Origin: Sitta carolinensis
Lineage: Eukaryota > Chordata > Aves > Passeriformes > Sittidae
Direction of reading: 5' to 3'
Assembly (NCBI GenBank): GCA_032173965.1
Contig: CM063291.1
Coordinates: 20,091,649-20,155,648, forward strand
Length of the DNA: 64,000 nt
Numbering within the stretch: position 1 is the stretch's first letter; every line of letters begins with the position of its first letter. The position numbers and the translations under genes are program-made. Of this stretch, positions 1 to 10,800 are shown in pieces. The notes under the pieces were generated by a model that made no database searches, was not told the origin of the DNA, and saw only the letters and a list, made by a program, of their open reading frames with translations.

Positions 1-26
1 GAAAGAAAGAAAGAAAGAAAGAAAGA
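1..26. repeat. (GAAA)n microsatellite at window edge
   Basis: Six tandem GAAA units followed by GA run from the first base, so the array probably continues to the left of the window. It is a simple repeat without coding meaning. Confidence 0.9.
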
Positions 27-3000
27 ACTTTAAGTTGATTAGGTCCACCATTACACTAAAGTTAACAGAGCTATTTTACTCTATCAGTTTCATTGCAGTC
101 TCTGTTCTCTGATTTTTACAATCTTGGTTACACAGGTACCAGTCTAATAAATTAACTTTGGAGCATCTGGACACCAGCGAGACTGCAGTAATTGATATAG
201 CAGAACTGTAGCCATGATATGGACTGCTCTGTGTGGGACCAGGGAGAAAGCAAAAGTGATATATTTTCAAATTAAAACCGATTTCAGTCACATTAACACT
301 GTCATTGTCACAGAGCTGCAGATGGGAATGTAACCTGGTGCCAGAGAGCTCCATGGCTGGTAGCAGTGGTGGGTGTCCAAACGCCCATCTCAGATTGCCT
401 TTCCCAGCCTGCGGACTCTGGGCACTGCAGCACAGAGCAATCCTTCTCTCCGGAGCCGGGCAGCAAAGGGCTGCTGGAAGGGAACCATTTTTGTTTCACT
501 CCCTTTACAGTCCGTTGCTTCCTGCCTTTTGGCTCACACAGGAACTTCACCGATCCTCGCAGGCCTTGGCATAAGCTGCGCTGGGGAGGGAGGTAGTTCA
601 TAAATCCACTGCTGAAACAGGATGGGCAGCAAGCACAGCAATCAGCCCGGAGCCAGCAAGGACACACAGGGAACAGCGACTCCATCGCTCATTTCAGAAC
701 CAATGTTAGCACCCTATTTGTAGTAAGTTTAAACGTGAATGCGAGGGAACTGCTTCAACACAAAAATACTTTCCACAGTGTTAATAGGATGAGGTTTTAG
801 AAATTATTTCAGTGAGTCTTCAGGTTTAAAGCTTTCCACGTAATGGGCAATGACGCCTGAGAGAACACAGTGATCTTCCCAAGCCTCAGCCCTGCTGTTG
901 GCCGATCTTTGCCCCCAGCTCATCACAACATCCTTGCTGCATTCTGTTGGTTGTTTCTAGTTATTATGGGATGTTTTGCTCCCTTCTGACCACTCTGCTT
1001 CCTTCTCTGAAGTCTCTTTATCTGAGCATCTCAGATTTGTGTGCTTCAGGTATCATAAGCTATTTTCTCTGCATCAAACCCCAGATGGCCTGCAACATTG
1101 TCTGTTGCACTTCCCCGGCCCAGTCTGGAATCAGTTTTTGTCACAATGCCTTATCTTCCCATGAGCTACCGGTAGGTTCTCTAATATTTAAGCAATCATG
1201 TATACAGCCTGAATCAGTAAAGAGTTATGGCTGAACGTCTGCTTTCTGACAGAACAAAATGGTCTTTTCTATTAAGATATAAACTTATCGATTTAGTCTG
1301 TCTTAGCCTTGGTTTCTGTAGGAATTTCCTAAACAGCACCCTGCAGACACCACAGAGAAGTTTGATGACATTAATATAATCATAGACACAGAAAACCCAA
1401 GTTATTGATTTTGAGGAAGAAGAAAATTAAGGAAAAAAACTCTGTAAAGAAACTTGTTGTTTTCTGCTTCAGGGACAATTTGCAGTTGCACTTACTATGC
1501 TTCTCTTCTGAAGCACCAGTCTTTCCTATGGAACTTTGGTAATGAACAATTTAACCACTTTTATGTTAATGTTTGTCTGATAGCAGGGTTTTTTTGATAA
1601 CTCCTGAAATTTGAGAAAGCTTAGTTTTTACTATTGCTGAAAAAAAAGCATCCAAAAACACCCAAAAGGATTCTGACTTGCAATAATCTGCAAAATAGAC
1701 TGCTTTGTGCTTTTAAATATATTCTCAAAAGTCAGTGGGACTTATGTTCAAATACAAAAGGGAAAATCATCATTATGTTTCTGTGGATATGAAATTTAAG
1801 TAGCATTTTGTAATGACTCTCCAGTATCTCCAACTTAATTATCTTGACCTATCTTTGAACTTCACTTGCAACCTCTTATTTCCAAAATGCAGTCAGCTTG
1901 TTCTCAAAAGAACAAGCAATAGGATTGGACACTTGAAATTCATTCCTCAAACTACAAAACAAATAAGGCAAATGGCCACCAGAGAGCTTTCCTAGAGTCT
2001 GGGATGGAAACTAGAGGACAGAGAAATAACAGGTGATTTAGCTGCAATGCCAGGAATAAACCTTCTAACAGTTTGTTAGAAAACTAATGGTTGTGTTTTA
2101 TTGTAAGCTGTTATAGGTCTGTATGTTGGAATAGATGCTGTGTGAGATTTAAAAGTGCTTAGAAAGATAATTAACTGAGTAAAAGAAGTGTTCCTTACAA
2201 AGATGGATGGCACATTTAGGATCCTCTCAAGCAACAACATCAATCTGAAAAAAAAAAAAAAAAAAAAAAAAAGCAGAGTTGATTTTCAGTTGTAGCAATT
2301 CTTTATTGTTTCTGTCTCCTCTCTCATTTTTATCATTAGAGTACAGAAAAAGCTTTTTAAGACAAGTGTAAGTTTCTAGTTTTAAAAGGAATTGCTTTTC
2401 AGCAATTAGTGCTTATGGGAAAGCAATCTAGGAAAGAACAATATCATTTTCCTCTTTACTCCCTCCCCCATGGCTCTTCCTTTAAATATGATGGAACCCT
2501 AATCTGTGCTCTTTAGAGTAGAGGTAATGAAATTACAGAAAGGATGTGAAAAGTATCTGTGAAGGTAAGCTAATACTTTCCATTGTGTAAGCCACAGATA
2601 TACTGCCTGAAGACACATAATATGAGAAAGTTAAAGGAAAGAAATCAATATGAGGAAAGATTTTATTTTTCATTTTGGATTTAGAGATCCATTTGGCAAA
2701 GAGTTACTTAAGAAGTATGCTTAGGTTCATTTAATTCATTCTTAATTCATCTGTATTTCAAGATCTCTGACATGCCAAATAAACAACTCATCCAACTGCA
2801 ATATGCTTATTGAGTCAGTGAGATCCTGCCCCAGCTTTTCTAAAGCACAAAGTCCTGGGCTCGATATTCAGTGCTGATAGGGATATTTGCATCTGAGTGC
2901 TGCTGGTTTGTTACCCAATGCTGCCTCTAAGATGTCAGTTCACTGCTGTTACCATGACACTTACTTCTGACCAGGTTTGTTCCAAGGAAATCTATACAGC

Positions 3001-4661
3001 ATTGTAGAAATTAAAACCAAATTTCTATCATGTTTTCATGTCCATTCTGATGTTTGGCATTCTCAATTATTAAACATATAACACACCTTTTTTTCTGTGT
3101 GCTTTTAGGAAGAAAGTGGGTCTTTTCATATATTTCAGCCCGAACGAGTCTTACTTTGGCTTATTTATAAGCCAAATGGCAGTTTGAAGCAATAGGACCA
3201 ATTGTTCTTTCTGTGTGTGCGTATCTCACAAACAGGTATATGTGTATCATTGCAGGTAAATCCCACAAACATTTCCAGGCACATTTCCAGGCATTTAAGT
3301 GAGATACTTTAACCTCAGCAGTACCCACAGATGCATACCTTCTGTACCTACACATCATTTACGGGACATGATATCCTTTTACAGTGAGGTTCTCTCAGCC
3401 ATCTGTCTGGGTCTGGGTCTATTTTTCATTCTCAGGCTCTGGAGAGATGTGACCCTGATGCTTTTTGAGGCTGCTTTTTATTTTCAGGAATCCCTCTTTT
3501 CTATTCTATTTAATTTGTTTTTATATGGCCTGGTTTTGTCTTCATCTGAACAGTGAACTCATTAATCTCCTGTCTTTTGAAATCTGTAAGCCTGTTCCCT
3601 ATGGTGGATTCCTTCAGTCATCAAATGCTGCAGGAGAATTTGTATTGACTGCTTTAATGGGATGTCATTTGAGTCTAAGGCTCTGTGGTCCCTACTTCAC
3701 CTGTCCATAAAAACAGCCATGTTCCTGGTCATTACTTTTTTAGTCTCCACAGTTACGCAAAAAACGTATTCTACAGATGCTTTTGTTCTATGTGTGAATT
3801 ACAAAGAAGGAATTCAAGTAAACTGAAAATACATTTTCTGGTCATTTGTCTCTCAAATATAGCTATTTTTTTAAATATTATTTAAAATAATCAGATGGTT
3901 TGTGAATACTTGTTAGGTAATTAAATTTACAGGAAAAAATTATTGAACTTCTGAGATTTCACAGTACTACTTCATTAAAAGCCAAACAAAATGCTGCATA
4001 CATATTAAAAATAGTGAACCTGATATGCCACCACCACAGCTGTATATATTTATGGATCAGTATGTTAATCAGTGTCTTGGCTTCAGATAAGATCTGTAGC
4101 ACAGTTTAATGAGATGCTGCTTACAGCCAAAGTGATGTTTGTGTTCTGTTCATATTCAACTGAAGTGAATGCATTTTCCAGGTTTTATCAATACAGCTAC
4201 AAATCAGTGTTGGGGTTTTGTATAGCTCTGAGAAAGATGATGAGTTTTTACTGTAAAAATATTTGGTTTGGATTTCATAGTAATAAAGCAGGTTTTCTTA
4301 TGCTTCTTTGTTTGTTTATGGTTTTAGGATATTGTCTTATTCTAAGGTGCTAGAAATGATTTCAGGATCATCTCCTGTGGAGATTAAATTTCATTTAAAT
4401 CACTGGAATTTTTAGTCAGTCCAACCACAGGTTGAATATTGACACACATAAAGGAAAATAGAGAAGTGGTCCTATGTAGCAGCAAGGACTGCTGAAACTT
4501 CCTGCTAAAGCATACAAATGTAAGGGGTTTTATGCATTTTTTTGGGAAAAAAAAGAAAAAAATGTCTTTAAACCACCAACCATGCAATTAAATATTCATT
4601 ATCAGGGAGTCTGCAGGGTTTTTTTGTCTTTTAAATACCAATCTATATATGTCTTTCACAG
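27..4661. other. Non-coding stretch upstream of the first visible CIB2 exon (probably CIB2 intron)
   Basis: I found no exon here that would encode CIB2 residues 1-66, nor any other recognisable protein. All open frames are under 130 codons and look like chance. Because the exon at 4662 begins with an acceptor and the start of the protein is missing, most of this stretch is best read as CIB2 intron sequence. It contains a 25-base A run at 2248-2272 and otherwise AT-rich unique-looking DNA. A short divergent exon could have been overlooked. Confidence 0.5.
2248..2272. repeat. A25 homopolymer
   Basis: This is an uninterrupted run of 25 A. It may be the tail of an old retroposed sequence or plain slippage; no element body is recognisable to its left. 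Confidence 0.85.
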
Positions 4662-4808
4662 GAGAATCCCTTCAAAGAAAGGATTGTGGAGTCTTTCTCA
4701 GAAGATGGAGAGGGAGCCTCAGCTTCAATGACTTTGTGGATATGTTCTCTGTGCTCAGTGAAATGGCTCCCCGAGAGCTTAAAGCAATCTATGCCTTTAA
4801 GATCTATG
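4662..4808 (+). CDS. CIB2: CIB2 coding exon for residues 67-115 (frameshifted)
   Basis: The exon follows a CACAG acceptor and ends before GTACTG. It encodes [18 protein letters not shown] in one frame, then [20 protein letters not shown] and the following [10 protein letters not shown] in the next. The switch sits at the glycine codon at 4713-4715, where only two of three expected bases are present. Length is 147 instead of the 148 needed to keep phase with the next exon. It corresponds to the second, degenerate EF-hand region of the family. Confidence 0.88.
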
Positions 4809-7800
4809 GTACTGTGTGGAGGGGCTCTGGTGTGCTTTTTGTGTTTGGAGTAAGTGAGTGGGACGCCTGGTGATCTTTGGTTCTTCTATTGTTTAGATTT
4901 TAACACAGATAACTTCATTTGTAAAGCAGACTTGGAAAAAACCCTCAATAAGCTGACCCGGGAAGAGCTGACTGCAGAAGAAATCACTCTGGTTTGTGAG
5001 AAAGTGATAGAAGAAGCTGACATGGATGGTGATGGGAAATTAGGATTTGCAGATTTTGAAAACATGATTTCCAAGGCACCAGACTTTCTCAGGTATTTTT
5101 TAAGAAAAAGAGAGTATCTTGCATACTTGCAGGTTTTTGTTTTTGGTTTTTTTTATATCACTATGCAGTCTAATACAAGAAGTGTCAGACATAAGTAATT
5201 TACTAGGTGACTGACTAGGGGATGACTTACCTAACTCAGTTTACTCTTCTAGAGCATATTCCAGTTCTCTCCTAATTTAACACTAAGAGCTCAATGACTT
5301 TTAATTATCACCTTTCCTGCCCCTCCACCCCTCTTGGAGTGGTTCAGTGGATATTTTGATCCATTATCAGCTCAAATTCATATTTTTCTTAAGCCTATAG
5401 CAAGGATCCCAGCTGTCTGCATAGGAATATGTGTAAATACTATATACATGTTACAAATATATGTGGAAACACATTGATCTCTTTGCTGAGAAAGTGAAAG
5501 TGGTTTTTGAAGAACTACAAAATCTGTCCTGCAGAACACAGAATAGTATTTCCTTCTGTCATGGTTTGGCGCCGGCACAAGGCCAGTGCCCCCATGAAGA
5601 TACATTGTCTCTGGTGTCTATTGTGACTAAAAACAGAGCAAAACAGGTTTTAACTTAGGAACAAAAGGGACAAAAACCTTTATTTACTTACAATATATAT
5701 AAAGGAGACACACACAGAAGGTGATGGAAACTTTGGAAACACTCCTCCTCCCCCCACCTAAATTCTCAACACAGTGAGACAAAACTAAAATTCCCAGTTA
5801 AGTTACTACTTCTCAGATAATAAATCCTCTGTCCATTACCACCCTTCTGATAATCAGCACTCAGTTCATCAAGGAGAGATAGGAGTCCTTCTTGCACCAT
5901 ATAGTGACCTTTTCCTTTCATGTCCAGTGCTCTCACCACTGTGCATGGACCAGAACTGTTTCTAGGGTTTCTCTTTTTAAAGATGCTTTGGTTAGTTCCA
6001 AAAAAAGCGACAGTCTCTTAAATCTTGGGACACCAGTCCCCCCCAGTTTCACCCCCTGGAGCCAAGGGGCTTTGAGAACAGAGATCTTCCTCTCCACCTC
6101 TGCTCACACTACTCTTTCACTGTCCACTCTTGGCTCCAAGCCAATGCCTCTCCCCAGATGCAGTCTCTGTGTTACAGAAAAAAATGGGTCCATCTATGGC
6201 CATACAAGAAGAGTCCAGCCAAAGGCCACTCCATCATCTCCTCCCACCTAGGATTCTTTTCAGCATTCTCTGACAATCTTTCACTTGCACGAACTTTCAT
6301 CACATTTGCCCAGTTCCCTCTGTTTCACTTCTATCTTTCTTCTTCAGATTTAGGAGGATCAGTATTTGTAAAGTTTCCATCATCTACGAAAAGGGCTAAA
6401 ACCTTGGACTGTGCCTGCCCAGAACTCCCACGACTTGACTTGCTGGGCACCTTCTCACGCTACCCCCTCTTCACTCCTTCGGCTGTGCTGCTCGGCTGCT
6501 GATATCAAATTTCAAGGTGGCACAGGCACAGTCTTTCTCTCTCTCTCTCTCTGTGGGGGGAAAGGGGGCTGCCTGATGCCTCTCAAGGTTCTTGTACTCT
6601 CTCCACCCTTCCATCCTGCAGGACCTTTCTCTCCCCCTCTGTGCCCAAGGCTCCAGCCTACCTCGCCCAGGCCGCATGGCTTCCCCTGCCCCGCCCAGCC
6701 CGCAGCTGGCTAGGGGAGATCTGTCTTCCCTCACGGACTGAACCGAGAGAGAGTTCTCCGGGGAGCCCTCTGCTTTTAACCCCCTGTGTTCTCAGAGGGG
6801 AGCCTTGTCCTCAGTGGCCACACCAGGTGCCAATAGTCAAACCTGAGCACTCACTGGTTTGACCACCGAATCCCAAAAAACTCACTTCCTTTTCAAACCA
6901 CCACACTTTCACGAATGAAACTTCTGAGAAAAGACATTAAAGTTATTCAACAATAAAGCAGGAGCACATGATTCCTGTGAGCCTTTATAAACATCAGGTT
7001 TTGGAGAGGAGACACTCAAAGTGAATGTCTTTTATACATTTCAAGTAATCCTTGGCTAATCAAGTGTATCAACAGAAACCCCTTTAGAACAAGATATATA
7101 TCATCATTATGGTGAGGCTCAGCTCAATAGGTATTCTAATATTTTGTTTATAGATATTTCCAGCTAGGAAAACATTTTCTTTGTGCTGCTATCCATGTAG
7201 AAGCTGCTGGAGTCAGGTAGGGTTTCATTTAATCAGTCAAAAGGCTGTGCTGCTCCTACAAATCTGGTAGAGAACAGTGATCAAATGTGAAGAATTGAAG
7301 GCAGATCTGAAGATTCAGCAGAAGCTGCAGTTTCAGAAGTTTCCTGTGCCATGGCTGACTTTACTGTTGTGTTGTAGAGGCTTGCAAACTGCTGACTGAG
7401 AATTCCAAGCTGATGATGCTGTGCAGTCCAGTAATTTCCTGAAAAAGTTGCAGAAAGAAATGTTTGCTAGTGTTGTGTAGCCATTGGAATGACTGTCAGA
7501 ATTATTTTCCAGTTTGTTGATGTTTTGGGAAGGTGAGGAAATGAGTGAAAATCACTGAGTGCTGGATATTCAGCAGGGCAAGATGATGAATAAAAAGTGG
7601 GATGAGGTGAGATGTGTATTATAGATTAAGTAAGAGAAAGTGGAGAGTACCAATAAAATTAAAGGACAAGGCTACCAAGTATTGGAAGACTGAGCATCCA
7701 GTTGCTCACTTTAAACACATGTACTTGGATCCATGTCTGTGACAAGATATCTCCTTCATGTTTAAGATGTCAATGTGCATATTTAAAGTAGATGTTTGGC

Positions 7801-10800
7801 ATCCCTGGCTTCCAGAGGAATCGTAACTTCCCCCTCCTTTCAGGTTCAGGAGTTTAGCTGGCTCATGGGATTCATCTCTGAAGTCCTCAGGCCTAAGAGC
7901 TGTTGATAATATAAAGAAGGGTCTCTTTCCACCTCCTAACCAAAACACTGGTTGAGAGCCTCTGACCAGGCAGTTTCTATATAATAGCACCTTCTGTGGG
8001 GATTACAGTACAAAATTCCTTAGCTGGAAATGTATGTAAAGACAATATTAGAATCCTCTTAAGAATCTGATGTTTCTCATGGTTCAGCATCATATGTCTT
8101 TGAAGCTATATTGGAAAATGAGGGTGTAATGCAAAAACATCTCAGAGTTAACAGCTGCAGGAAAAGAAAGTGACAGGGTCCTGAGACTGCTTTTATCCAA
8201 ACTGATTTTCATGGAAGATTTGATACCTCTGCCTTACTGTGGTTTCCTGTTCATTTTGTCTGTAAAGGTTCTTTATTTTTTTGGACATTGTCAGTTCTAT
8301 TTTTCCTGTATGCACTGCATCATAGACTATCGTATTTGTTAATACTGAACTTCCTATTGTAAGGAACCTATTCTAATTTTTAAAATACTGTGTAAATATT
8401 GCATTCTAAAGAAAGACTTGACTTTTGGAATGGGATTCATTGAAGTTTAATGCCACAATAGGTTCACCAAAGTCTGACTGAGACTGAACCTAAACAAGCA
8501 CTCTCTGGCAGGAGCCAGTGCCTGCCAAGCATGTGACAGACTTTGTTACATGCAATTCCTGTAGCTGATCTCTCACCACAAAAAGCCCAGTTCCTGTTCA
8601 TTAAGTTCAATTGTGCCATAACAGTCTTGGACACATTACCTATTCATTTACTGAAACAATGCTTTCTTACATCTTTGTGAATTATTCTCCAGCTTTATTC
8701 CTGGCCTTTCATTTTCTTCTCTTCTGAGTCTTCAGTTGTAATGGTTGTCTTAAATGATAGCCTTGGGCTGTGTGCAGCTAAAGGGCAGGCAGGGCTGTGC
8801 AGCTTCACTGCATAATCTACTACAGAGCATGCAAAGCACAGGAAGTGTCTTAATAGCACATCACCAACCCTATATGTCAGTGGAAAACTGAACCAGCTTC
8901 TTACTATCGCAAAAAGATATAAAAGCATGCTTTCACATAAAATAAATAGTCCTCTTGAAATCTTAAGCAGACTTGTGGAAGAAATACCAACCCATCAATG
9001 ACCAGAGACAGTCACAATTTCATTTGTTTTTGCCTATCTCCACTTTTTGTGCCCATTTCAAGGCATTCCAGAATTTAAATTCAAGGAAGCCCAAGAGTCT
9101 AATGATTTACACTTCCAACTGCTCAGCAGCTGTGAAAATGGAGCACCTAGGTAACGTCGGCTCCGCCGGGAAGGGGCCTGAGAGGTCTCAGGCCAGGATA
9201 GCCGGGTCTACCCCAGAGAGGTACTCTCCTCAGAGAATGCCTTCCAGGGAGCCAGCGGCTTTCCCTCGGCTAGCCTGGGGGTGCCTTAGCAGGGTAGTAG
9301 CCACAGCGGGCTATAGTGAATTCAGCTCAGTGAGTTCAGCTCAGTGAGTTCAGCTCAGTGAATTCAGCTCAGTGAGTTCAGCTCAGTGAGTTCAGCTCAG
9401 TGAATTCAGCTCAGTGAGTTCAGCTCAGTGAGTTCACCTCAGTGAGTTCAGCTCAGTGAGTTCAGCTCAGTGATTTCAGCTCAGTGATCCTGCAAGGCAA
9501 CCCCTTCACAGCCGGCACAGGGAGAGAGAGATGAGGGACTCGTGTGGCCATTCTGCAGTGGGTAACTTTATTGCCAAGTACCCAACGAAGGGAAAGCCAA
9601 GGACGAGAAATCCTTAAAGTCTGGGGGAAAGTATAGAGGTTTTTATAAGGGTACATAGGTGGGTGTGGGGGGTTACAAACCAATGGGTTCCAACAGATCT
9701 ACATAAAATCCCTCAAAGAATTGTGGGTCTCCGTAACCAAAAAGTGTTCTCCTTATCTAGGGGGTCTGGACTTTGTTATTGTGTAATGCTCCTTATCTCT
9801 TCAGGAGGCCTGCCTCCCCATCTCAGGGGCCTCCCTCCATGGCAGTGCCGCGGCGGGCCCGCCAGATCCCACACCTAGGAACCAAAGCAATAGCCACATT
9901 GAAAATGATTGCCAGTGAGCAATTGGAGATGCTGTGTAACTGCAGTTTGCAGAGATTTTACTGTGAAGCCATGGGCAGTCAATATTCTGAACATCTGATC
10001 TCATCCTGGCACCTGGTATGAGAGCCTTCTGAAAATGCTGAATAATTTGCAAGGCCCCAGATGATTGTTATCTGTCGTAAAGGATTTCTTACTCTGCTCT
10101 TTTCCTTTTTTCCCCACCAAAGCCATCTCTTCATATCATAAAAAGGGGAAATGCAGGATTCCAGGCAGTTAAGTTTTATCCCTGGTTCTGCCATTGCTTG
10201 AGCATTTGATCTGTACAAAGCCATAAAACTTTTTTCTCTCTGCTGTCTTACATGGGACCAGTACTCACCCAACTTGTGACAAACATTGAGAACTTTCATC
10301 CAGCTGTAAATTATCAGCTGTGGCAGCATAAGATTTGAAATTACTGTGCAGGAATATCTTCTTTACTCTGTGGAAAGAAAACCTTTGAAGGCCAGATTCT
10401 TACAGCAATATACACTCAGGTTTTGAAGCAAGTGTTTTACACATGTTGGGGTTTTTTTTTAGCTGTCATATTATCATGCCTGCTTAACATATACAGCGGG
10501 CATTAACTTTGGCACCATGACAGGCTTTGATCTGCTATGAGCTGAAGTTCATCCACTCTACATTGACTGATTTTCCTTGTCTCATCACTCCTTTCTCAAA
10601 CCTTTACTTAATGACCCTGTGTAGGTTTAATCTCCTATAGACAGCCTTTGCCAGCTTTGTGCTGCTGTCAGGCAAATGAAGATGCAGTAAAGTCTGTTGC
10701 TTGATTTGCACTGCTGTCATTGAGGAGTTTTTTCCACACTAGAAGAAAACACTGTTAATCATTAACTAGGGACAATCTATGCAGTTGGCTGTTATCCCAG

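Noticed and set aside
4854..5198. 114-codon frame treating the CIB2 exon as a stand-alone gene
   Set aside because: It reads through both the acceptor at 4896 and the donor at 5093; only 4897-5092 matches CIB2.
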